This document shows positions 20,597 to 30,489 of a stretch of 64,000 nt of DNA, piece by piece. Numbering within the stretch: the stretch's first letter is position 1; each line of letters begins with the position of its first letter. The position numbers and the translations under genes were made by a program. The notes under the pieces were generated by a model. It saw only the letters and a list, made by a program, of their open reading frames with translations, was not told where the DNA came from and did not search any database. This DNA comes from Drosophila persimilis (lineage: Eukaryota; Arthropoda; Insecta; Diptera; Drosophilidae): the NCBI RefSeq assembly GCF_003286085.1, contig NW_020825340.1, positions 930,001-994,000 of the forward strand, in the 5' to 3' direction.

Positions 20597-21879
20597 TATA
20601 CTCGGATACTATGCAGCGAAAAAAATCAAAAATAGATAGAATATATGTACATATAAAATATAATGTACATATTAAAAAAAAAAAAATAAATAAATTGTAT
20701 GCAATTCCACTTTTAAAAGTGCTAGATATAGCCTGAAATATGCTGAAGAGCCTGAAGTGCAGCACCGACTACAAGAGCAAGAAGCGTGTCTATGTTCACA
20801 GGGATAGGTGGTCCTGGCGGGTGGTGGGGACAGGGACGGTGACCTTTGACCTGGGCAGTGTGAGGGGATCTCTCTCTGTCTGTGCCATCAGTAGCCACTC
20901 TTGTCCCGCCGCATGGCCAGGCTCCTCGTAATCGAGGACGAACGAAGGTGTCGTAGACATGTCCCATGGGCCCCCAGGGTCTCCGTCATCTAAGTAGAGT
21001 CCAAGAAAGTTTTACATTCTAACAAATGCATATGTACATATGTATATGTACATATTCATACATATATGTACATTCATAAATTTTCAATCAGTTATCAGCT
21101 ATCAAGTCTCTGCCTACCTCTTTCTCCACTTTTTTTTTGATAAGAAAAAAGACTCATCGTATCACTAGGGATCCAAGAAAATTACACACCTGCACAAATA
21201 CTATTTATAGAAGTTACTTTCTCGATCAGTTATCAACGCACAGAACGTGACTGTTTTCTATGGATTAAGTACCCGTTTTGGTTTTTGTTTATTGTTCAGA
21301 GGATGGGTTTACAATAGACACTTAACGATTTCAATTTTCATTTATGTGTTGTTTTGTTTTTGTTTGGGAGTCACTTGGTTGGTTAATTGTAAATAGTATA
21401 ACTTTTGTTTTGGGTGTTCACAAGAGTTGCAATTGCATCTTTATTACATAACTTGATGTTGTTTTGGCGCGCTAAACGTAAAGCTTAAAATGTAATCATA
21501 ATTGTGGTTTGTTTGTTTTATCAAACAATGAAATCTTAAATGAAATACTTAATAAAAAAGATCGCATGAAACAATGTGTGTATGTGTGTGTGTTTGTGGG
21601 GTAAGGGGAAGATTGTGTATGTGTGTGAGCGGGTATCGGATCGCGACCAGGAGTCCTGTAGTCTCACACACACGATTCCAACGCCAGCTCAACGGCAGCC
21701 AAATTAGGAAACGATATACAAACTGCAACGGAACGGAAGTACCCGATTAGTGTCCCTGTTCCCATGGGTCCATCCATGGAATCATAATCATTATCATCCT
21801 ATCCAATACTCACTTATTACTCAACTCATCAAACGCAATTTGAGCCCACTTTCGAAGGGGTTTCTTCGACCGACAGCAT
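20597..21879. other. 3' flank of the ankyrin gene with one exon-like segment
   Basis: Apart from the minus-strand frame at 20795-20989, I see an A-rich tract near 20670-20690, GTATGTGTGTG repeats near 21575-21600, and the probable 3' UTR of the ankyrin gene (minus-strand AATAAA as TTTATT near 21439). Confidence 0.5.
20795..20989 (-). CDS. orphan exon-like open frame, function unknown
   Basis: On the minus strand a good acceptor (TTGGACTCTACTTAG) is followed at 20989 by an open frame of about 64 codons to a TGA at about 20795. It has non-simple, protein-like composition, with segments DYEEPGHAAGQEWLLMAQT and TLPRSKVTVPVPTTRQ. I do not recognise the family. It could be the last exon of an unrecognised minus-strand gene, an alternative end of the ankyrin gene, or a captured gene fragment beside Galileo. 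No partner exon was found between 20990 and 21880. Confidence 0.3.
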
Positions 21880-22857
21880 CTACTTGTTGTTGATGGACAA
21901 GCGCTCGACGCTGGCCAGAAGCTCGTCGGCCGTTTGGGAGACAACCTGCTCCTGATCGTCGCTGGTGCTCAGGTTCTGCAATCTCTTCTCCAGGGCCGAG
22001 AGGTCCTCCAGCTCACGCTGCTGCTTGACCATGTAGCGCAAGATCAGCGTTGTCAGCATACACATATCCTCCAGAATCTTGGCATGCTCAGGTGTGGGAT
22101 GATCGTAGCGATTGCGCAGCAGTCGCAGCCTAGCCTCGGCCAGCTCCAGCGGAGATTTTTGGCTACGATCGTACATGTGCACACTGGCCCCGCCCTGGAG
22201 CAACACGCCCACAACAACATTAAAGTTGTTCGAACTGGCCGAGATGACGGCCAAATGTAGGGGCGTGTTACCCAGGGAGTCGACCACGTTCGGATTGGCG
22301 CCGTATTTCAGCAGCTGCTCTACAATCGGTATGTAGCCCCGACAGGCGGCCAAATGCAGCGGACTCCGATTGTACTCGTCGGCGGCATTGGGATTGGCTC
22401 CCGCCTCCAGCAGGCGGTTAAGTCCATCAACGTTGCAGGTGGAAGCGGCTGTGCGCAGTCGTCGCCCGTTCGACTGGGCCAATATGTTGTTGTAGTTGCA
22501 GTACGTCTTCAGGCGCTGCATCCGCGGGCGCATCTTGAAACTCTTACTGCTCGAGGGGAGGGTGCTCGGGTGTATCAGGCTCGGCAGATAGTCGGTGTTG
22601 GCGTTCAGCGGTAGTGGGGGCAAGTGTGGCAGCGCAAAGTGTTCCCCTCGATCTCTGCTCAGCTGGAATGCGTTCGGATTCAGGTTGGGCCACTCGCCGT
22701 GTGTGTTTGGCGATGATGTGGGTGTGGGCGGCATCACTGGCGGCGGAGTTATCATAATGCCCTTCGAGGCTGTGCTCGTGGGCATGGGCATGGCCATTTC
22801 AACCTCCTCGCGGGCCGTCTCCACGCCGGAGGAGTCACTGTTGGTGGCCGCGGCCAT
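21880..22857 (-). CDS. ANKRD54-like ankyrin repeat protein
   Basis: A single-exon frame of 325 residues. The ATG at 22857 (context GGAAATGG) is the first ATG; the frame is open a little further but only with GTG. The N-terminal 110 residues are Pro/Ser/Thr-rich and disordered. Then comes GRRLRTAASTCNVDGLNRLL and three to four ankyrin repeats (about 130-245) with the SPLHLAACRGYIPIVEQLL and NTPLHLAVI signatures. A helical C-terminus (about 255-325) ends LLASVERLSINNK, like the LLASFTSLSL tail of vertebrate ANKRD54. ANKRD54 is a nucleocytoplasmic shuttling adaptor; substrate partners in flies are unknown to me. A DRE cluster lies 150-210 bp upstream. Confidence 0.8.
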   Translation of the reverse strand: MAAATNSDSSGVETAREEVEMAMPMPTSTASKGIMITPPPVMPPTPTSSPNTHGEWPNLNPNAFQLSRDRGEHFALPHLPPLPLNANTDYLPSLIHPSTLPSSSKSFKMRPRMQRLKTYCNYNNILAQSNGRRLRTAASTCNVDGLNRLLEAGANPNAADEYNRSPLHLAACRGYIPIVEQLLKYGANPNVVDSLGNTPLHLAVISASSNNFNVVVGVLLQGGASVHMYDRSQKSPLELAEARLRLLRNRYDHPTPEHAKILEDMCMLTTLILRYMVKQQRELEDLSALEKRLQNLSTSDDQEQVVSQTADELLASVERLSINNK

Positions 22858-23009
22858 TTCCGATTTGTGTGCGTCCGTTGCGTCGCCGTGAGTCACAATT
22901 GTTGCGTTTGTTCACTGAATAATTTTCTACTTTTGCACGCGCTGACTATTTTTCTGTCTGTATTGTTTGTATTTTTCTCTATTTTTTTTCCTGTTTACAT
23001 TTTGCCCAC

Positions 23010-23068
23010 TATCGATACAATGGATGTGCCAAGTATCGACTTGGATTACGATGAATTTCATATCGATG
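23010..23068 (-). promoter_or_regulatory. DRE cluster, probable promoter of the ankyrin gene
   Basis: A perfect DRE TATCGATA lies at 23010-23017, a second core TATCGAT at about 23061-23067, and a half-matching TATCGAC between them at 23033-23039. DREF/BEAF-32 sites of this kind mark housekeeping promoters. They lie 150-210 bp upstream of the minus-strand ATG. Confidence 0.55.
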
Positions 23069-23878
23069 GACACGTATGTTCGCCAGCCCTGGCTACTGTT
23101 TTTCTCTTTGGGGGTAGTCACCGCGATGATTTACCCTGTATTTTATTTATAACTAATCAATTACATCATTTAAGGTTGCACATTGTTGCTAATACTTTCT
23201 AGAGAATTTTTTTGTGTTGAGAACTTAATTGGGAAGAGTCCGCAGCAGGCCATTATGAATCACGAAACTGGTTTAAACACTTAAAAAGTTTTATTCAAAA
23301 TTCGTGCTCAATTACATATGCATTTACAAATAAAGCGCCACGGAATGTTTTCCCATCAAATTACTTTGTAGCTCACAATTCAATTGGAGGAGAGGATGAT
23401 GCATGGAGATATACAATAAACGGGCAATAATACAAAAGTAAACGTTTTCAAACTAATTTAAATCATACTTATGACATAGTACCTACGATACACTCATTTA
23501 TAAAAAAAAACCTACTACCAATAACACAACATTCAAAGCGTATTTTGTTAGGGTAGTCCTGGAGATAAAGCCTCGTCGTAACAACTTTCGAGGACGCGAA
23601 ACCAACGGAATCAGAATTGTACCGTTATTTGTCCAGAACAGTGTTGGGTAAGACAACACACAATTTTTTTGGCTGGGCGGGTGACTGTTAGGTGAGTCTA
23701 AGTGTGTGAGAGTATGGGGGTGTGTGGTGGGCGTTGATTTAGACCGCGAAAAAGTGCTAGAACGCAAAAAAGGCTCGGAAACAACATTACAATACACAGA
23801 GAGAACAGTGGAAACAGTTTGATCTAGCCACACAATAGATGTCTAGAGCTGGGGTGCGGTCTAAATCCGTCTTGCGCG
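23069..23878. other. intergenic region and iPLA2-VIA 3' UTR
   Basis: No convincing gene. It holds the 3' UTR of iPLA2-VIA on the minus strand and a short plus-strand frame described among the findings. TTTATT near 23288 could be a minus-strand polyadenylation signal. Confidence 0.5.
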
Positions 23879-26800
23879 CTATTTCAGAAAGTTGATCATT
23901 TCTATGATCTTGTTGCGGTTGGCGTGCATGTAGGCCTTGGTGTGCCACAGCATGTTGATCAGCTTCTGGTCATCCTTCTCGTCCATGGCAATATCCTCGC
24001 TTAGCTGCGGGTTGAACCGGAAGTAGGGTATGCCGATGGTGCTACACCAGGCGCGGGCCCGATCTACAACCCGTCCATCGGAGCAGGTGGCTTGGTCCAC
24101 AAGTAGATTGCCTATGCGGATGAATTTCGGCTTAAAAACGAGTCAAATCAGTTGCAAAAATGTTCTTACCAATTGTGGAAATGCCATAGGCTAGCTTGGC
24201 GGTGTCCCAAATGCTCTCCGGTCGGAACACATCGATGTCCTTGAGTTCGGTGACAGGTATGTGGCCCGTACCCAGTGAAACCACAGCGGAAACGGGTATG
24301 GCCTCCGCCTCACGGCCCGAGCTGCGCAATGCCATATTGTATTCGTGTATTTCGGTCATGGCATCCAGCGTGGGATTGTTGGCAATGAGGCCGCCATCTA
24401 GGAAGCGTCCGAATGCGCGGAAGTATGACGGAGCCGCTCCAGTAGCTCGTGCTGCGCGCCACACCAACTGTTCGTGCGGCGGCGGCGGTGGAATGCGACG
24501 GTTGGCTGGGGATAGGATAGGAGCAAGGAATATAATATATATATTTCTGATCGACATATTCCCTTAGATGCTACTCACTTATGGATGTGACTATCCCCAG
24601 GATGTCGCTGGCACTGGTATAGTTGCGGAAGAGATGTAAATCCACTGGCTTCCGATCCGCCATCACACCGGTGACCATAATCTTTGGATGCTTGATATCC
24701 GTCATTACATTAAATTCGCCGAGATTATCCTTTAGTATGGTCTCGAAGTACTCACTGGCGTAGGGTCGGGAGCCCACAAAGCACTGCTCCTTCATGCGCA
24801 AATAAAGACCCATGCACTGGCGCATTGTCTTGCCGCAGCCCAAGCCCAGCGCCAGGATACCGCCCGTGCTTGTGCCGGCAATCCAGTCGAACATGTGTAT
24901 GATGGGGGTGCGCGAAAGTTTCTCGATTTCGAGGAGCATTTGGACCAGGACAAGGCCACGAATACCGCCGCCATCCAGGCACAACAGACGTCCGCGTCCA
25001 TAGGGCTTATCGCCCACCTCCGCCGCAATTGGCGACGTCGGAGATGGCAGCTGCTCTGGGCTAGAAGGTGGTGTGGCCGCTTTATTCGCCAAACTGCCTG
25101 ACGAAGTGTCCTTTTTCACCTCGTCGGCGTTCACTTTAGTGGTGAACATGCCCAGCAAGGCGTCCATGATGCTCTGACCCTTTAATTCCTTCTCCGTATC
25201 GACTACCACCGGCACCCTGACGTATAGAAAAGATAAATTATCCGAGCTGTATATTAGTTTCCATTTTCACGACTCACTGTGGAGGCGGCTGCTTTTCCAT
25301 CAAGCCATTGGCCGCTGCGCCCAGGAAATTGCCAACCATTTGGCGGCTAGTGGTAGCCAGCATATTCTCGATATGTTCACGTTGCTCCACAGATTCGGGC
25401 GCCTCTGGCGGTATGCCATTGTAGGTGCCCTTGGCATTGCAGCCGGGCGGACATTTAGAGCCCGATTCGGTACAGCGTTTGGCGCCCACCGAATGGAGTA
25501 TGTAGAGTATCTCGTCCTCCTTGTTGCCACTGGCGTCGTTGCCGACCATGTGGCGCGGGGTCTTGCCATCCTTGTTCTTTAGATTGATGTCGCATCCAAA
25601 CACCACCAGGCACTGGACGATCGGCACCAGCTTCTTTTCGATGGCAATATGCAGGGCCGAGTTGCCTTCTTTGTCCAACACATCAATGTCTGCATCATGG
25701 GCGAGCAGCGTGACGACACACTCGAAGCGATTCCTGGCCACCATCACGTGCAGGGCAGTGCGGCCATCGAAGTTCGTGGAGTTGACGTCACACCCCTCCA
25801 TGATGAGGGCGTGCAGGGTTTCGCGTGAGGAGCACCAGTGCAGCGGTGTGCCGCCGTACTTCATGTCCTGTGTGTAGAGCTTGCTCACGTTGGTGCGCAG
25901 AAAAGAGGCCACCGAGGTGGGTGTCGAGCTCTTGTGCAGCTTGGTGATATTTTTGGCATTTAGGTTGACATCGGCACCGGCCAGGAGCAGGGCCTTCACA
26001 CACTCCGGCTTGTCCGTGACGCAGGCCACATGCAGCGGCGTGTACCCATCCGAATTGAGGTGGTTCAGGTTCACGGTGCTCTTGTCGGTGAGGAGCTACG
26101 GAAGATTAGGGTTAAGTGATGGTCAGAAGCATCGATTGGCTGCTGCTACTCACATTGATGATCTCCTTGGTGGTGCTGGCTGCATAGTGGAACACCGAAT
26201 TGCTGTTAATGTCCAGGTGCTCCAGTTTGCTTAGCGGCAGCAATGTTTTGACCATCTCCATGTGGCCCTGCTTGATGGCCAGCTGGAAGGGCGACATGAG
26301 GGAGGTGTGATCGGCTTGGTCCACGCACTGCAGAACTTTGGGGTTGCTGATATATTCCACCAAATTGAAGTACGCCACCAGATGAGCGAGCGTCCAAGAC
26401 GGATTCTCAGTAAGAACATCGCAGGCCTTCTGCAGGCCATTTACATTGTAGAACTAAGGAGCAGATTGCAGAAAAAACATCATAATTGAAGCTTCTTTTA
26501 GCGGAAAGCACTTTCTCACCTCCTTGACCATGCTGACAAACACGGGCAGACGTTGCTGGAAAGCATTGAATTTCTCCGCGGCCTCCTGCTGCTGCGGGGA
26601 CCGATACAGACTGAAGGATGACGTGTTCGAGTCTGAGGTTAGACGCTGAAGAACAATCTCGTAGACGGGGCGCTTTTCATTGCTGTTGTAAGGCGGCGCA
26701 AAGAGCATCATGGCATCATCGCGAGCTAGCACCTGGAGGGTTCCTAGGGATTCGCTCTTTATTTCCAAAACCTTGTTTGGTGGCTGGTCTCCCCCTAGCA

Positions 26801-27009
26801 GGCGCTGAAGAACTGTTTGGGGGAAAAGGGTTCAAGAATCATGGATAAGAGAGAGATTTCCGAAAGAGACGAGGGAACTAGGGACACCATCTACAAGCTA
26901 CACAATCGTCTATCCTACACACTTATGAGACGGTCACAGGGATATGGAAACTTAATGAGAGCACAATACCAAAGCCGGAAGCAATCGCTCCAAAAGCCAG
27001 CCACGACAT
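23879..27009 (-). CDS. iPLA2-VIA: calcium-independent phospholipase A2, group VIA
   Basis: Minus-strand coding exons 27009-26970, 26812-26520, 26453-26154, 26095-25278, 25216-24579, 24505-24170 and 24111-23879 are all consistent in phase, giving 885 residues. The N-terminal domain is followed by about seven ankyrin repeats (about 150-420; [37 protein letters not shown]), then a linker, then a patatin-like lipase domain from about 560. It has the nucleotide/oxyanion motif DGGGIRG (566-571), the catalytic serine Ser600 in GTSTG, and the catalytic aspartate 733 in FLDGG. The C-terminal [10 protein letters not shown] region corresponds to the calmodulin-binding part of the vertebrate enzyme. It hydrolyses phospholipid sn-2 acyl chains and remodels membranes; PLA2G6 loss causes neurodegeneration in people and flies. 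The first exon's donor (GTATTG) is weak, so the first 13 residues are the least certain part. Confidence 0.92.
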
Positions 27010-27773
27010 GGTTCAAGAATGTTGGTCTTTCGGCTGAATCACCTTCGGATGCTGATTGAACTTTGAATCTGTTCGTATGTGTGTGCGTTAGAGTGCGATA
27101 GTGCTTGTTGGTTACTTTGAATGTGGATGTGATGAACCTGACAGAGAAACATTTGGCCAATTGTTAGTTTACAAGTGTGCATTTATGGGTTGTTGAGGGT
27201 GGTGTGGTGTGGTGGTTGGGGGATTACGAAAGGCGGCCAAGAAATCAATAAAACAGCCGACGACAGCCCCGTCAGATGTCTCACAGCAGCGTCAGGCATC
27301 AAGCATCAGGCGTCCGCATCAGCCAATCGTGAGTCAACAACAAACAAGCCACAAACGAGATCAAGCGATTATGCGCCACATATTGCGCCTCATTACCCGC
27401 CAATTGTTGTTGTTGTCCGCCCCCACCCACAAGCCTCGTATCAGCACCATTTTTCGTGCATATCCACTTTTATTTCTACTATCGCTTTTATCAATAATGT
27501 ACCCTTATGACTGTTATTACGGTGCACTTCTCCGTGGTTTGCTGCTTGTTATCCAAGTTTTCGTTGGTGAAAATGATGCGCAAATGAAGTGTAACAGCAA
27601 AAACAACTTAATACAAGATATAGCTTACAAATCAAGCTTTAAATATCAATACACTGACCGTTGAACATTGTACAGCTCTGCTTGGAATCTCCTTTATTTT
27701 AATAGTTCGTAGTTCTTTCTGCTGTTATTTTTTTTCACTTCAAATTTTGTTCACGAAAAAAGTGAGATGGAAG
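27010..27773. other. iPLA2-VIA: 5' UTR/intron region of iPLA2-VIA
   Basis: No coding frame of its own is visible. The region lies between the ATG at 27009 and the tandem Motif 1 sites at 27774-27793, so it is probably leader and 5' intron. Confidence 0.45.
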
Positions 27774-27793
27774 CAGTGTGACCAGTGTGACCG
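27774..27793 (-). promoter_or_regulatory. iPLA2-VIA: tandem Motif 1 sites, probable iPLA2-VIA promoter
   Basis: Two overlapping perfect matches on the minus strand, CGGTCACACTG (27793-27783) and TGGTCACACTG (27784-27774), lie about 765 bp upstream of the iPLA2-VIA ATG in the right orientation. A decayed DRE (TTATCGTTTA) and Motif 6 (AAATATACCAAA at 27830-27841 on plus) are adjacent. The 5' UTR would need an intron or be long. Confidence 0.55.
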
Positions 27794-28670
27794 CGGATTT
27801 ATCGTTTATATATGCCGTCCGACCCTCAGAAATATACCAAAATGTACCGTCTCATTTAAAAAATATATCGTAAATATACTGACGAATTCCAGTTCTATTT
27901 TACATATTCCTCGTTTTTGATATTCCCTGGAATATTACTAGCTATATGGAACATTTAGCCATGCCCACATAATATTATCCGATTAGTGAATCTATTTTCT
28001 AATTGGCTGGTTTATTTAAAACACTTGCTTTAATTGGATTTCTATATAACGTTGAAAATAAAATTTAATAGATTGATGAAATTGACAAAATATACCGTGG
28101 TCTTCGGCCCTGGCGTTCGTCTACCACCGCGTCATCATCTCAACGTAATACGTTAACGTTATTGGTCAATATTATATTAACTAAATAGGGTATACAAATT
28201 CCCATACTACCGGTTGACAAGCAACAAGTGTTCAAATTCCAATAACGTGTAAGAAATGGCGTGACATTCCATACTCACGTTACATTTCATACTCACTTAA
28301 GTTTTATGTTTTGCCCTTTTTTTTTCAAATCTTATTTTAGATACAATCAAATTAAAGGAATCATTTGTATTGTATCCAATCTTGTAGAAAATGGAATCAT
28401 CAGTGGGATAAAATTCATTTTAGCGCAGCTTAGGTGAAAGACAATGGGGTTTTTTTTATGCAAAGATGAAGGATAAGATATACCCACAAGAGTATAATAT
28501 AATTATAATTATTTGTATTAATTTCGGTGGTTTAACTCAAGTTTTTATCCAGTTAAAATAAAGGGGGTATAAGTGGGCTACGTTAGTTTTTTCATCGGTA
28601 TATTTACGGTGTTTTTGAAAATGAGACGGGATATTTTGGTATATTTCTGTTAGTCAGACGCTCATACTGC
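27783..28670. mobile_element. dispersed AT-rich repeat, copy D, with imperfect terminal inverted repeats
   Basis: The most complete copy. The left end, with runs AGAAATATACCAAAATGTACC, CCGTCTCATTT and CCGTCAGT-like motifs, is mirrored at the right end (28600-28670), where the opposite strand reads AGAAATATACCAAAATATCC then CCGTCTCATTTTC and CCGTAAATATACCGA. The interior shares TTGACAAGCAACAAG with copy A and GGTTTAACTCAAG and AAGTGGGCTA with copy B. There is no coding frame. It is a non-autonomous element, probably of the obscura-group SGM/ISY kind; that name is a tentative recollection. Confidence 0.65.
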
Positions 28671-29687
28671 AACGAAAAAAAGAGTCGTAACTTTGAAAGG
28701 GGTATGGACAATAGGCAAAAACAGCCAAGGCAAATTGCAAGGTTCGTACAAAGCTCACCTCGTTTGTGAGGACTATATACCTTGAAGACAAAATCGCCTT
28801 TTCGTCTCCAAGGTATATTGAAAATGGGGTGGATTTTAGCTTGCATGCGTTGCATTTTCTGGCCGTTCTGCCTGTTGTCCATACCCCCTTTTTCCACCAT
28901 TTATGTAGCGAATGTGTAGTTGCCATGTAATAAACGCCGTTTTTTCCTTCCATTATGTAGTACCTGTTATATTTTTTTACGGACTTTTTTTGTGAGAGAA
29001 ATAAAAAAGTGCGAAGTGAATAATTTTTGCGGGCAATAAATTAATCAATCTAAATTACTAGATTTATAGTAACGAAAGTGAGCCACGCTACTCCGCGTCT
29101 CTCCGCCCTCTGCGTCTTCCTCGCCTGACTGCATACCGAATTTGAGGCGTAAATTGCATTTCAATTGCAGTTAACAGCAGTGGCCCGCACCAGACAAGTA
29201 AGTTGGGTTAAATGTCAGGCACAAGCACGGCACGTAGCAGCAACAGAAGCAGCAGCGGTGGTAACAAAGGCTAAGCCAGAACCAGGATAGAAGAAGGGCG
29301 TTGTTAAAGCCACATGCGATGCCGAACGGCTATAAACGGGGGCTAGCGCCCAGGTGGGTGGTAAGTGTGGCAGTGGCAGTGGCAGTGGCCGTGGTGGAGG
29401 CTGGTGCCCAGTGGGTGGCGACCCCCCCAAGGGCACGCCGACCACAGCTGGGTGTTGGCGGTGGTGTAAGTGTTGCTGCGACCTGTGCTATTATAATCTG
29501 GCGAATTTCGCGATTCCAGTATCTGGTCAGTTACTGCCGTCGCCGTGATTCACCATTGTCCAGTTGTCCATTCCAATTCCAGAAGTATTGACGTAATTAT
29601 GCAAGTAAGCTATGTATATTTAAATCAAATTCCGTTCTCTGTGCCTCATTGCAGCCAACGCGTGAGATCAGCCAGCGCCGAGATAAA
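28671..29687. other. I-2: upstream region and non-coding leader of I-2
   Basis: GTGGCA/GGTGGC low-complexity runs lie at 29370-29440. A CAG acceptor at about 29652-29654 shortly before the I-2 ATG indicates a spliced 5' UTR. No separate gene seen. Confidence 0.5.
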
Positions 29688-30489
29688 ATGCAGAACCAGC
29701 CCAGCCCACAGTTGCCATGCAAGGGCATTTTAAAGACTTCTCGCAGCTTCGACAAGTCAGGCGCCAGGTGAGGGACAAACACGCACACATACACACTACC
29801 TATGACCTTTTCCTGCCCAAATGCTAAGCCGTTGAATTTCTTGTAGTTTTCGAAAAAGTGCCAAGTTCGATGAGCTGAACGTGCTGCAGACGTTCCATCC
29901 GGCGGACAAGGACTACGGGCATATGAAAATCGATGAGCCAAAAACCCCATACTACGAAGAAACCAGGGACGAGCTGGACACAGAACTACTGGTGGAGAAG
30001 TAAGCCTTACCCTTCTAGTTAAAGTTTATCTGATGTTTATATAAATACCTACTCAAATTTTCCCAGACTGCGCATAGCGGCCAGCTCACAACAGACTTCC
30101 GAGAGCATTGAGGACGAGGGTTCTTCCGGCGACGACCTCCCAATGAGCGAGGAGGAGAGACGTAAGAATCAACTTCTACTTAAATTACCCAAAAATGTTT
30201 ATTGTTTGTTATTACAGAACGGCGCCGTGAGTTCGAGCGGCGTCGCAAGGCCCATTATCGGGAATTCGAGGCAGTTAAGCTGGCCCGAAAGCTGATACAG
30301 GAGGAAGACGACGATGACGATGAGGATAAGAATGCCGTCGACACCTCCGACAGCAGACCGTCGGGTTCCCAGCAAGGCTCTTCCACCTCCAGCCGATATG
30401 CAAGCAGTTCGGCGAAAAAGGCCAGCTCAAATGCAACAAAATCCCCGTCTACCAGCAGCAACATGGACCTGGAGCCATCAAACAACTAG
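29688..30489 (+). CDS. I-2: protein phosphatase 1 inhibitor 2
   Basis: Exons 29688-29767, 29847-29999, 30067-30161 and 30218-30489 give 199 residues. The three PP1-binding elements of inhibitor-2 are visible: [12 protein letters not shown] (12-23, the SILK-type site), KSAKFDE (30-36, the RVxF-like site), and the long acidic/basic helix starting [16 protein letters not shown] (121-136) whose His-Tyr enters the PP1 active site. The conserved [20 protein letters not shown] segment contains the Thr-Pro that GSK3/MAP kinases phosphorylate. The C-terminus is Ser-rich and probably disordered. It binds and inhibits, and helps to regulate, PP1 in cytoplasm and nucleus. The first intron splits the N-terminal binding region. 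Poly(A) signal at 31214-31219. Confidence 0.93.
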
